Shown: in pieces, positions 27,501-35,692 of the stretch
Layout of the letters: each line of letters starts with the position of its first letter
How positions within the stretch are numbered: position 1 is the stretch's first letter
NCBI GenBank assembly: GCA_016845175.1
Contig: JAERTD010000040.1
Coordinates: forward strand, 1-64,000
Length of the DNA stretch: 64,000 bases
Direction: 5' to 3'
Source: Bacteroidota bacterium
Lineage (GTDB): Bacteria > Bacteroidota > Bacteroidia > Bacteroidales > F082
Notes under the pieces: model-generated
What the model was told of the DNA's origin: nothing
The model's input: the letters and a program-made list of their open reading frames with translations, nothing else
Databases searched by the model: none
Position numbers and translations under genes: made by a program

Positions 27501-27800
27501 AACCTCCTTGAAAGGAAAGCAGAAATTGCCTTGTTAAAAGCCATAGGATTTTCTAAAAACTCCATCTTCCAATTGTTGTTTCTGGAAAACCTTTATCTGT
27601 TGCTGTTTGGGATGATAAGTGGTATAATCGCTGCAGCCATCGGTATCCTGCCAAGCTTGCTGTCTGCCTCCTTTAACTTTGGAAGCAACGGATTTTATTG
27701 GTTAATAGGCATCATCTTCTTAAGTGGTCTGATTTGGATTTATTGGCCATTACAATCTTTTTTGAGGAATGATATCCTGACAGATTTACGATCAGAATAA
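24528..27800 (+). CDS. Large ABC transporter permease with two FtsX domains
   Basis: 1090 residues. An N-terminal membrane segment (about 18-38) is followed by a periplasmic domain of about 440 residues. The first FtsX domain starts near 490 (FLSLSFFIIAAALLLTILLQ, with the cytoplasmic GALLSALGFSFKQV loop). Middle membrane segments lie near 600-690. A second periplasmic part leads to the C-terminal FtsX domain from about 965 (VFMILGGLGVIIGTIGLGIVL, loop IALLKAIGFSKNSI). About ten membrane segments in total: a duplicated MacB/LolC-like permease, longer than LolC/LolE (about 400). Its ATPase is the gene just upstream. It has little similarity to importers. Confidence 0.9.
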   Translation: MSIWQYILKSVMHYWKQQLAILSGIMLGTAILTGALIVGDSVQYSLKSLVSARLGNIQSILPGRDRFVGIHVADQLSKELNTHMASVLMNRGLMVHPETNQRLPKTQILGVTDDFWKFGDTPYYSLKSNEVVVSESVADKLKLSMGDVIILRIAKEGMIPLNAPFVSHEEVSLSMRLIIAGIADDQHMGRFSLQSNQARPYTAFVSQEALAKKLEMTGKANLLLAESSDVDALNQALARHMLLSDYGLILDSIDDKGHYMLGSERVFIDDELIKQMKSLELQSKGIMTYLVNSIETADKETPYSFVSGIDQELTDILLGANDILVNQWLAEDLDLNEGDSLVLKYYVIGPLRRLEEKQHHFIIKQIVSDSTDLFNRKLMPAFPGLADAGSCSDWEAGIPIDLDKIRDKDEDYWDVYGGTPKAYVSLTTAHELWDTPFGNYTALRIETDQPLEQLSKDLLFPLSPENINLSFIQLRNQSMKAATNGVNFGELFLSLSFFIIAAALLLTILLQSLNLRTRANEGALLSALGFSFKQVLKIRILESILTALPAVLLGILLGIGYNYCLVFALNSVWTDAVQTNELQVFILPNTLLLGGLSGVVMALIPIYWVSRKQLKKTIKQQIIKVSSSTERAGAPNGLLVLSILCFLLAISFMTYAFSKGIDQNSGLFLGAGALVIGAIMMGFLWNARKTSISFSVMTSMNQLAQINLRRNASRSLTVMVLLALGTYTTVITSANRKTFHGTESQNASGTGGYNFWAELALPLLFDLNTKDGLEELGLQNEEGVENTHFLQFHLLEGDDASCLNLNQVQHPKILGVSAHTLDERQSFSFAKTLDMVEKEHPWLALEMDMGEDVIPAFADQTVITWGLIKQLGDSLYYTNEAGKIVTIVLVGGLEASVFQGHLLIADHQFSKHFPSVAGSRVMMVDADASKTAQIGEWLQDDLVDYGLSLHTTEERLANFNSVTNTYLTVFMILGGLGVIIGTIGLGIVLIRNLLERKAEIALLKAIGFSKNSIFQLLFLENLYLLLFGMISGIIAAAIGILPSLLSASFNFGSNGFYWLIGIIFLSGLIWIYWPLQSFLRNDILTDLRSE

Positions 27801-27819
27801 TAAAAACCATTCATAGTAT

Positions 27820-28095
27820 ATGAAAAAGAAGAACTGGAAAATACGCCTGGGAATCATTTTGATGGTGGTATCTGTTCCCTTGTTTTTGTTCCTGCCAGCC
27901 ATTCCCTTTCTGGAGATGGAAGCCTCACATAAAATTACACTAACAACCATCATTTTGGTCGTGGCCGAAGTGTTGTTTTGGGGAGGAGGATTGTTATTGG
28001 GTAAAGAGCTTTTTACCAAATACAAAGCCTATTTCAATCCTAAAAACTGGTTTAAAAAGAAAGAAGACGAAGATCAATCCACACCTGAACCCTAA
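27820..28095 (+). CDS. Small membrane protein with two transmembrane segments
   Basis: 91 residues. Membrane segments at about 9-28 and 42-62 are followed by a basic then acidic C-terminal tail (NWFKKKEDEDQSTPEP), which suggests a cytoplasmic tail. I do not recognise the family, though small proteins of this shape, with phrases like LTTIILVVAEVLFWGGGLLLGKE, occur in Bacteroidota. It follows the permease by 19 bases and is followed by another small membrane protein after 11 bases, so it belongs to the end of the same transcript. Confidence 0.75.
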   Translation: MKKKNWKIRLGIILMVVSVPLFLFLPAIPFLEMEASHKITLTTIILVVAEVLFWGGGLLLGKELFTKYKAYFNPKNWFKKKEDEDQSTPEP

Positions 28096-28106
28096 AACCT
28101 ATTCCC

Positions 28107-28517
28107 ATGAACATCAAGAAATTCCTGTTGGCCACACTTGTTTCCGGATTATCCATGTGGTTACTTGCAGGTGCCTGGCACGAGCTCATCGTAGCCAATT
28201 TTTATGCTGAAGAAACCGGGGCTGAACATGAAGGAACTGCCATAATCCTGCTGGCCTATCTTATCCTTGGCCTCTTGATGGCTTATATATATCCATTGGG
28301 TTATAAAGGAGGAAAACCCTGGATGGAAGGTTTGAAGTTTGGAGCCTTAATGGGACTTCTATGGGTTTTTCCCCACACCCTGGTTATGGCCGGAGCCCAT
28401 GGTACATCTGTTTTATACGTCATTAAAAACAGTCTGTGGCATATGGTGGAGCAAGGAATTGGTGGCTTACTTATCGGCCTCATTTACGGGCGACTAGCCC
28501 AAAAAAAAGCAAAATAA
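28107..28517 (+). CDS. Small integral membrane protein, four predicted segments
   Basis: 136 residues with hydrophobic segments at about 5-25, 45-65, 80-98 and 110-128. Conserved-looking polar residues in the membrane region include WHE (24-26), PHT and WHMVEQG. I do not recognise a named family. It is the last gene of the long same-strand cluster; a 275-base gap follows before the protease gene. A role with the neighbouring transporter is a guess from position only. Confidence 0.72.
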   Translation: MNIKKFLLATLVSGLSMWLLAGAWHELIVANFYAEETGAEHEGTAIILLAYLILGLLMAYIYPLGYKGGKPWMEGLKFGALMGLLWVFPHTLVMAGAHGTSVLYVIKNSLWHMVEQGIGGLLIGLIYGRLAQKKAK

Positions 28518-28792
28518 TTCCCAAGAATTAAAAATAATTTCTACATTTACCCCAGGCAAGAAACGAGCAGAAGAACAAAAACACAGCAGAATTGCCTGAA
28601 TTTTCTTTAATCAACCAAACCTTAGCTACAGATGGATGAGCTTTAGCATCATTCCATTTTGCTGGCTTACATGGATGGGATGATCATGAGCTACCCTTAG
28701 TATTCTGACCTCATATCATTCTATCTCACATCAAGTGAATAAGTAAACTATACCCTCATGCTTTACGGCTGATGGTTTAAATAAATTCTGTG

Positions 28793-30481
28793 ATGGAGAA
28801 CCTTTCAAAGGCATTGATTCTGTGGTTAAAATGGGCCAGTGGATTTACCTTGTTTCTGGTTAGTTTATATCTGATACTTCACTTTTTTCTAAGAGGACAG
28901 GAAGAAGTGTCTCTGAGCATCGAAGAATTAACCGCTGTGAACACACTGATTACCAATCATGATGATTCAATAAATACCAAAAAGCTGATCTATATTTATA
29001 TCGATAGCCGGTATGAGTTGATTAACAAGAGACAACTGAGGCGGCAGATTAAAACCATGCCTCTGGATCAGTTACAACAACAACTTCCACATCAAAAGTT
29101 AACGGTAAAATCTTTCTTCTGGCTGGATCCTCATCAAGTACTTTGGGAGGTTGCTTTTTGGTCATTATTTGGTTTAATGGCCAATCTGTTCTTCAGTGTC
29201 ACTACTGCAAAGGCTTTCGACCCAAAAAAGATACCGGAACATATTGGAAAACTGATTTACACTCCTTTCCTGGCCATCATAGTCTATCTGTCACTGAATG
29301 CACTGGTGAATACCGGAAGCATCTCATTGGAAGGTGTGGGCAAAAGTACTATTGTACTTGCCTTTGTTTTGGGCTTTTATACCCGAAGAGCCATAGTATT
29401 ATTGGGAAGGGTGAAGGATTTGATACTTCCGGCAAAGGAAAGAGAGAACAAAGGTGAAAACGATCAGGATAACGAAAATGAAGTGCTTACGGGATTTAAA
29501 GCCTTAGCTGATGAAGATCAGAAAAGAATAATCAATGCCTATATACAGGCCAATGCTGATATGTTGAAAGAAAGATATCCTGAAATTCAGGGCATATCAG
29601 CACGTAAGAAAATACGTAACGGTCTGATGAGTGACTATTATTGTGTACACTTCGATGTCATCGAAAAATACCACAAGATTTCTGATGAGAAAAGAATACC
29701 ACATTTTATCGAATACACAGACATGAACAATAAATTCAAAATAGAAACTGATATTAGTGGTTCAGGTGAGAACAAGCTGGCCTTTATTCCAGCCAAATTT
29801 CATGGGGATGGGGAAGAGCCCAAACAACTAGGTCTGAGTTGCTCCCGTGAAGGTGTAAATGAAATGGGCACTATTGGGCTAAAGGTCTATAAGAAAGGTA
29901 AAGCCTATTTGCTCAGTTGCTATCATGTGCTATGCGCTCCGGAGATGAATGCCTATTGGTCAGAATTTCATCCAGCAATCGCTACTCAGTCAGTTGAGGT
30001 TTTTTCGCCTGGTGTCAGGGATGGGAAGAATCCAAAAGCTATTGCGGAAGTGATGGAAGGAACACTTAACAACTTTACAGATGCTGCCATTGCAAAACTC
30101 AAAGACGAAGATATGGTGCAGCCAACTTTATATGGCGGCAATGTAAAACCAAATGGAATTACGGTACTTGATTCAGATCATTCTGAAAACAATTACAAAG
30201 TATATCTATATGGGAGAACTTCAGGAAAATCTATTGGAACTATAAAAGATTCACACCAAAATACTGTTTTTTTTAAGGAGTATCCGAAAGACACTTTGAA
30301 AGGGAACAAATTCTATCATCTGATAGTTGCTTCAAAAATGTCACAGGAAGGTGACTCAGGTGCTGTAGTAGTTGATGACCAGAACCGGATCATAGGTATA
30401 TTGTTGGGAAGCAACAGTAAATACTCATATATACAACCAATAAATACGATTATTAATCAACTCAACTTGGATGAGTTATAA
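28793..30481 (+). CDS. Membrane-anchored trypsin-like serine protease
   Basis: 562 residues from the ATG at 28793 (a GTG lies one codon upstream). The N-terminal half has a membrane segment at about 12-32, then a soluble stretch and three more segments (about 115-135, 160-180, 185-205). A charged linker follows. The C-terminal half is a chymotrypsin-fold domain with the triad His378 (SCYHVLCA), Asp430 (DAAIAKL) and Ser522 (QEGDSGAVV). With four membrane segments the protease domain should face the same side as the N-terminus. It precedes, by 12 bases, a secreted barrel-like protein gene. It is not of the HtrA type, as no PDZ domain is visible. Confidence 0.82.
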   Translation: MENLSKALILWLKWASGFTLFLVSLYLILHFFLRGQEEVSLSIEELTAVNTLITNHDDSINTKKLIYIYIDSRYELINKRQLRRQIKTMPLDQLQQQLPHQKLTVKSFFWLDPHQVLWEVAFWSLFGLMANLFFSVTTAKAFDPKKIPEHIGKLIYTPFLAIIVYLSLNALVNTGSISLEGVGKSTIVLAFVLGFYTRRAIVLLGRVKDLILPAKERENKGENDQDNENEVLTGFKALADEDQKRIINAYIQANADMLKERYPEIQGISARKKIRNGLMSDYYCVHFDVIEKYHKISDEKRIPHFIEYTDMNNKFKIETDISGSGENKLAFIPAKFHGDGEEPKQLGLSCSREGVNEMGTIGLKVYKKGKAYLLSCYHVLCAPEMNAYWSEFHPAIATQSVEVFSPGVRDGKNPKAIAEVMEGTLNNFTDAAIAKLKDEDMVQPTLYGGNVKPNGITVLDSDHSENNYKVYLYGRTSGKSIGTIKDSHQNTVFFKEYPKDTLKGNKFYHLIVASKMSQEGDSGAVVVDDQNRIIGILLGSNSKYSYIQPINTIINQLNLDEL

Positions 30482-30493
30482 CAATTTACACTA

Positions 30494-32326
30494 ATGAAAA
30501 CACTCTTTATCATTACTTTCATAGTACTTTTTTTAAGTATTAACATAAAACTAATCGGCCAGGAAGAACAGACATATTCCTGGAATGCACAAGGTGAGGA
30601 GGAAATTACTTTTCCTTTTTCTGATGAGCAACGAAGCGGAAATAAACTTAAGCTTAAGCAAATTGGCCTTCCGGAAGTTGATAGCATCCAATTAGATGGT
30701 AACAAAATAGATGAACAACTTAAGGAGAAACATTTTTTTAAAGGCTCAAAAGGAGGAAAAGAGGTTGGTGTTTTGAATGTTGAGAAACTATTAACAGATC
30801 TCAATAAGGCGGAGGATTACTTAACCCCTGAGAAAGAAGTTACTTTTAGTTTTACCTTTTTTTATACGGGTAATATCAAACGAATATTCAAGTATGAATA
30901 TGCACAGACAGATCCCAATGGTAATACAGAAGAAGAAACCACTAATGAAAGCCTGACTGTTGATCTCGATACATATTTCATACCTAAACTCTATGATGAC
31001 GGTAAGGGTGACTGGCCAAATTTTCTTTCTGAAAGAAACCAGAATATAAAATATCGTTTTGCAATTGATTTTAGTCAAAGTTATAGCCAGGCCTCTGTAT
31101 GGAAGCTGAGAAAAGTCAAGAAGGATGCTGATATTGATGAGTGTACAGAAAGTATAATACAAAACGGTAAAAAGTATTACTATAAAAGAAAAAAGACCAT
31201 CCGACCTTCATATTTACGTTTTATGAGTTTGAGTGTGAAGAATTATTTTCCACGTTATGATAGTATTAACACTACCATGTCCTATGATTCTTATAATCTG
31301 GAAGGCAGGTCATTGTTTGAAAAATACCAGAAAAATATTGTTTCTGGCCATGAGCCGAAGGGTTTAAGTGGTGATGAGGACATGCCCGGCAGAGAAAGCA
31401 CCGGTGATTTAGACAGTATACAACAGCAAAAACTTGCGTTGCTAAAAAAACTAAATCTTGAATTGCTGACTTACAGCAGTTTTTTGAACCGGAATATTTT
31501 GGATATGGCGATTTGGAAAAACGATGTTCAATTCATAAATAATAAGTTAAACATCCATTTTGGGTTAACCAATTTCTCAGTAAGCGGACTGAGGATGAAA
31601 CTGGAAGAATTCAGTAAAGATATTGATGTTGAACTAAAACATGAGATAATCTATGAGATAGTTGTTTATTATGCAAATATTTTATCATACAGCATTTTGA
31701 CAACAGCGCCTGTTCAAATCGAAGATGAAGACGTACTTACCTATAAGTTGGATTTTTTTAAAGAAGGAAAAAAAGTGGAAAGCAGAAATTACAGCTTTCT
31801 CATCAGTGGAGGTTTTAAAATTGATTATAGCTCCGGATTCACCTATAGTAGCCTGAGTAATGCGGAGTACCAAATTATAGGCGCAGGTCATATAAATGAC
31901 ACTACTTTTTATGTTGACCCAGATTTCAACACCACTGATTCCATAACTGCTATAACACCTGTAAATCAAAGTTCTATACAATTAATGCGTGAGGACATAA
32001 GTGTGGGTGTAAGTGCCCTGATGCATTTTTACACCAGAATGGGACGGATGGTTAATATGGGTGGGACTTTCGGTTTCATGCTCAACACTAATGCTGAGTT
32101 TAACTATCTGTTGGGTGGTAGTATTATACTTGGTCAGCAGCAAAGATTCATCGTTAGTGGAGGAGCAAGTATCGGACAAGTGGATCGGCTAAACCCAAAA
32201 TATCAAACAGATGTCTTATACCCATCAGCTGATTTGGCAAACCTAAGTGATGAGCAACTTACAGTTAAAGAGTGGGATTTTGGATATTTTATAGGTATAA
32301 GCTATAATCTGGGTAGAATAAAATAA
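30494..32326 (+). CDS. Secreted protein with possible C-terminal beta-barrel
   Basis: 610 residues with signal peptide 1-22 (ends KLIGQ). The central region is polar and charged, with no motif I recognise, and includes a helical segment near 310-400. The last 170 residues alternate beta strands (SFLISGGFKIDYSSGF, NMGGTFGFMLNTNAEF, IVSGGASIGQV) and end GYFIGISYNLGRIK, similar to outer-membrane barrels. It is 12 bases downstream of the membrane protease gene, so the two are probably made together; it could be a substrate, sensor or pore. Base composition looks more AT-rich than in the preceding cluster. Confidence 0.68.
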   Translation: MKTLFIITFIVLFLSINIKLIGQEEQTYSWNAQGEEEITFPFSDEQRSGNKLKLKQIGLPEVDSIQLDGNKIDEQLKEKHFFKGSKGGKEVGVLNVEKLLTDLNKAEDYLTPEKEVTFSFTFFYTGNIKRIFKYEYAQTDPNGNTEEETTNESLTVDLDTYFIPKLYDDGKGDWPNFLSERNQNIKYRFAIDFSQSYSQASVWKLRKVKKDADIDECTESIIQNGKKYYYKRKKTIRPSYLRFMSLSVKNYFPRYDSINTTMSYDSYNLEGRSLFEKYQKNIVSGHEPKGLSGDEDMPGRESTGDLDSIQQQKLALLKKLNLELLTYSSFLNRNILDMAIWKNDVQFINNKLNIHFGLTNFSVSGLRMKLEEFSKDIDVELKHEIIYEIVVYYANILSYSILTTAPVQIEDEDVLTYKLDFFKEGKKVESRNYSFLISGGFKIDYSSGFTYSSLSNAEYQIIGAGHINDTTFYVDPDFNTTDSITAITPVNQSSIQLMREDISVGVSALMHFYTRMGRMVNMGGTFGFMLNTNAEFNYLLGGSIILGQQQRFIVSGGASIGQVDRLNPKYQTDVLYPSADLANLSDEQLTVKEWDFGYFIGISYNLGRIK

Positions 32327-32465
32327 TATGGAATTTGTTCCTCACTGGTTTATGATTCCATCTAAATCTTCATCAAAGAACAATGAATCCTGAATTTGTT
32401 AAAGCCTCCCTGAACATCAGAGGGGTATACGTTATCCCAATAGTTAATTCTAAATACACACTTAC

Positions 32466-33950
32466 ATGCCCAATCAAATTAAATACCTGAAAGAAGAGAA
32501 AGCCAAACTCTACCGTTACCATGACAAATCACAGGTTCTTATGGAATTGCTGTGGGGTGACAGGGTGGAGGTTCTTGATGAAACTCCGGTGAACGGACGC
32601 ATAAAGGTCCACGCCCGCTGGGCCAAAACAGCCTATATCGACCCTGATGTTTTAGGTGATACACCCTTACTGGAGTTATATTTTATAGATGTGGGTCAGG
32701 GTGATGGGGTGCTTATCGTAACACCCGAGCGAAAACACATTCTCATAGATGGCGGCTACAATCGCAAGAAACAACCCCATGGGAAAAGCGCAGCAGATTT
32801 TGTGGATTGGAAATTCGTGAAAGACTATAAACAAGATCACATCAAACTGGATGCCGTTATCGCTTCCCACTGTGATGCAGATCACTATGGAGGCATCTGG
32901 GACCTGATTAATCCCAAGGAAACCTATGAACTGGGGACCTCTGATGTCAGGATAAAAAACTTTTATCATGCAGGGGTTTCCTGGTGGAAAAACTCAAGTA
33001 ACTCAAGATTTTTGGGAAAGAAAGAAGGAGGGGTATTAAAGGATCTTCTGACAGATAAGACTTCCATTAGGAAGGGCTTGAAAAAGAATGCCGAGCTAAA
33101 ATTGCAGGGCGAATGGGCTAAATTCTTGCAATGTGTGTTGGACTCTGGTGCTGATGTAAGACGTTTATCCCGTAATCCTGAAAAAAAGTTTGATTATCTG
33201 CCGGGTTTCGAAGAAGACAAAGAAACGTCCATCAAAGTACTGGGACCCATTGAAAAAATTCTGGATGGAAAACCTACGCTCAAGGACTTGGGAAGTAACT
33301 CCAAAAATACTAATGGTCACTCCATATTGCTCAGACTGGATTATGGTAAAAGCCGGATACTTCTTACGGGCGATCTGAACCTGAAAAGTATGCAATACAT
33401 TTTAAAATCCATGGCAGGACATACCCAGGAGCTGGCGGCAGATGTGGCCAAATCATGTCACCACGGTAGCGATGACTGTTCCTATGAGTTTTTGCAATAT
33501 GTTCAGGCAGGCGCAACCGTTATCTCTTCAGGAGATGATGAAACCCATGCCCACCCACGTCCTAATATTGTGGCTGCTTCCGGTGCAACCGGACACCAAA
33601 AAGTAGTTAAAGATAAGATGATTACTCCACTCATTTATAGTACTGAAATATCCAGGAGTGTTAAAATTGGTGATCCCTATGAGGTGAATTCCAAAAACCA
33701 TGACACAGAACTGGGAACTGTAGATATTTGCCTGACCAACGAATGGCGTACACGGATATCTTATAAACATACCTCATCCGGTGCCTTAAATCCCAAGGAC
33801 AAAACCAAATCCATGAAATACCTCAAGGTCATTGGAGGTATTGTATATGGACTGGTCAATGTACGAACAGATGGCAATAAAATCATCTGTGCTACCCTGA
33901 ATGAGGGAAAGAGCAAATGGGAGATTAAGAAGTTTTATTCGAGGTTTTAG
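32466..33950 (+). CDS. SH3-like domain plus ComEC-type metallo-beta-lactamase hydrolase
   Basis: 494 residues, no signal peptide. Residues 5-62 look like a bacterial SH3 domain (AKLYRYHDKSQVLMELLWGD). The metallo-beta-lactamase fold follows with YFIDVGQGDGVLI, the metal motif H135-x-D137-x-D139-H140, then LLTGDLN and SCHHGSDD as further metal-ligand regions. The latter arrangement is that of the ComEC/Rec2 C-terminal hydrolase family, but there are no membrane segments, so it is not a DNA-uptake channel. Likely a soluble nuclease or phosphodiesterase. A C-terminal part of about 100 residues is of unknown fold. It follows the barrel-like gene by 139 bases on the same strand. Confidence 0.85.
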   Translation: MPNQIKYLKEEKAKLYRYHDKSQVLMELLWGDRVEVLDETPVNGRIKVHARWAKTAYIDPDVLGDTPLLELYFIDVGQGDGVLIVTPERKHILIDGGYNRKKQPHGKSAADFVDWKFVKDYKQDHIKLDAVIASHCDADHYGGIWDLINPKETYELGTSDVRIKNFYHAGVSWWKNSSNSRFLGKKEGGVLKDLLTDKTSIRKGLKKNAELKLQGEWAKFLQCVLDSGADVRRLSRNPEKKFDYLPGFEEDKETSIKVLGPIEKILDGKPTLKDLGSNSKNTNGHSILLRLDYGKSRILLTGDLNLKSMQYILKSMAGHTQELAADVAKSCHHGSDDCSYEFLQYVQAGATVISSGDDETHAHPRPNIVAASGATGHQKVVKDKMITPLIYSTEISRSVKIGDPYEVNSKNHDTELGTVDICLTNEWRTRISYKHTSSGALNPKDKTKSMKYLKVIGGIVYGLVNVRTDGNKIICATLNEGKSKWEIKKFYSRF

Positions 33951-34017
33951 GTTGAGGGCCTGACACTGGGGCAGCAAACAGAAAACACTGTTATATAATG
34001 GTGCTTGGACATTTGAA

Positions 34018-34042
34018 TACGCCAAGGCTTTGCCTTGGCGTA
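34018..34042. terminator. Perfect 11-base-pair hairpin between convergent genes
   Basis: Stem TACGCCAAGGC/GCCTTGGCGTA with a TTT loop. It lies between the stop of the MBL gene (33950) and the stop of the lectin gene (34062). There is no clear T-run on either strand, so it may be a weak bidirectional terminator or an mRNA 3'-end stabiliser. Confidence 0.55.
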
Positions 34043-34061
34043 TATATACACACATACCTAT

Positions 34062-35381
34062 CTATGGATGCCAGGGATGGGCGTGTTCCTGTTTTTTTTC
34101 TTTAAGCCCCCAATGATTGAAAACATCATCTCTAGTAGTCACGGAATAGGGTCTTACTATATTCCCAACACCGTCATCCTTAAAAAGACGTTCACACAAT
34201 TCCTTGGTTGGCCTGCCTTTTTCACCTTCGAGCCACACTATATCCACCTCATATCCATTGCCATACTTATTGTATTTGAGAATATAGGCTTCAGGCTTAT
34301 CTTGTGTCATCTTTAAAACCCAATTCTTTAAGGCTTCTTTGTTTTCTAAAGGTTCGTATGTTGGACTATCATCAGATATCCATCTTTGAAAAATTCGCGT
34401 AGTAAGAAAGCGCCAGGTTTGCTTTTCTATTCCAGACAAGTAATTATCTCTTAAATCCTGAAAAGCTACAGTTACAACCTCTGGCACTTCAATATCTGAG
34501 AGTTTCTTAAGTGGGATTGAATTTTTTATGCTTGTGTTTGCAGGCTTATCCCAATATCCTGTGACATCATCATGCATCATAGCCAACACTCTGTCGAGAG
34601 CAAGAAAATTCTTATGGAACCTTTCCCACATATTAATAAAAGTGGTGTTGAAATTTGGATCATGTTCCAATAAGCCACAAAGACCCGATACAAATGAACT
34701 TATGGTTCCTATCATTGGTACTCCAATATCTCCCAAAATTGAAGTGCCCTGTGAAAAAATAAAACTTACAACCTTCTGCCCCGGATCACCCTTAAAATCC
34801 TTGAAAAAGTGTTCGGCGGCTATCAGTGTGTCTTGTGCAAAATCATGAACATTTTCGTTCAGAATAGCCAGTCGCTTTAAATTTTGCTGTACATTCAGAA
34901 TTTGTTCAGCCGTTGGTGCTGTATATTGGATCCATTCCGGTTTTGGCCCTAAGCTCCAGACAAAGCCTTTAAAATCTTCCGGATTGGCCCCCTTATTGAT
35001 GACAAACTTACCATCGTTACGTAAAATAGCATAACAAGTATCCTTGGCTTTCAACGGTATTTCAGTTGATTGGTTCTCAATACTCCATGCAAGCCTTCCG
35101 GGGTGCTGAGGATCCGGACCTTCATAACAACAAAAGTTTCCATCAGTTTGTAGAATAACATGGTATGACTTTGCTTCTGGCATCACGGATTGCCGTTTAA
35201 TCTTCTCTATGGGTGTGTTTAAGTCCTTAGGAATGCCATCAGGACTGTAACATATTCCAAATGAACCTTCATTATCCACTAAAGCATAATACTTCCCATT
35301 GTCAGAAACAATGTACTCGTTTGGTCTTAGAAAGTCATTTGGGTTTAAAATGCAGCCTTCCTTTTTTTTGATTGGTGTCAT
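34062..35381 (-). CDS. Bulb-type lectin domain protein with helical, possibly pore-forming region
   Basis: 439 residues, no signal peptide. Residues about 14-145 form three similar beta repeats with the pattern YxVxLxxDGxFxxY (YHVILQTDGNFCCYEG, CYAILRNDGKFVINKG), the bulb-lectin (B_lectin) style that binds mannose. Residues about 150-290 are helical, with a long hydrophobic and Gly-rich part (VVSFIFSQGTSILGDIG and following to about 230) recalling the N-terminal bundle of insecticidal pore-forming toxins. That likeness is impression only. The C-terminal third is unrecognised. A strong Shine-Dalgarno GGAGGA at 35388-35393 sits six bases before the ATG, rare in this phylum. It converges on the protease/MBL genes. 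Confidence 0.68.
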   Translation of the reverse strand: MTPIKKKEGCILNPNDFLRPNEYIVSDNGKYYALVDNEGSFGICYSPDGIPKDLNTPIEKIKRQSVMPEAKSYHVILQTDGNFCCYEGPDPQHPGRLAWSIENQSTEIPLKAKDTCYAILRNDGKFVINKGANPEDFKGFVWSLGPKPEWIQYTAPTAEQILNVQQNLKRLAILNENVHDFAQDTLIAAEHFFKDFKGDPGQKVVSFIFSQGTSILGDIGVPMIGTISSFVSGLCGLLEHDPNFNTTFINMWERFHKNFLALDRVLAMMHDDVTGYWDKPANTSIKNSIPLKKLSDIEVPEVVTVAFQDLRDNYLSGIEKQTWRFLTTRIFQRWISDDSPTYEPLENKEALKNWVLKMTQDKPEAYILKYNKYGNGYEVDIVWLEGEKGRPTKELCERLFKDDGVGNIVRPYSVTTRDDVFNHWGLKEKKQEHAHPWHP

Positions 35382-35692
35382 AATAATTCCTCCAGTTAAG
35401 ATTTAGGTTAATAAAAAGTATGGTGGTGATTGTATTAAGGTTTTGTTTGATCACAAATGCTTGTTTTATTAAGGTGGATGTTGGGCTGACTAAAGCAGTG
35501 ATTAAATATAGCACTAATCTGCTAGTTAGCAGGCCACAAGCTGATTAGAATAAGTATAAATAGTTGATTTGATTTGCGCTCTTTAGTTTTGTCCATTGAT
35601 AGACTGATTAACAATATTTCAAATAATATTAGGTTTATAAAATAAACTAGTTTATGTTTGTAACAGAATTGTAACAATAAATCTATAATACA
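35382..35692. other. Divergent intergenic region
   Basis: 311 bases between two divergent genes. It holds the Shine-Dalgarno of the lectin gene at its left end and one promoter candidate for the rightward genes at 35564-35591. The rest is AT-rich with no hairpin or repeat that I find convincing. Confidence 0.5.
35564..35591 (+). promoter_or_regulatory. Promoter candidate for the membrane protein/HTH pair
   Basis: TAGTTTTG at 35584-35591 is a perfect TAnnTTTG -7 box and TTG at 35564-35566 lies 17 bases upstream, within the tolerated spacing of Bacteroidota promoters. The leader would be about 95 bases. Confidence 0.5.

Noticed and set aside
32466-33950. ComEC DNA-uptake channel
   Set aside because: The MBL domain is of that type, but there are no membrane segments or competence domain.
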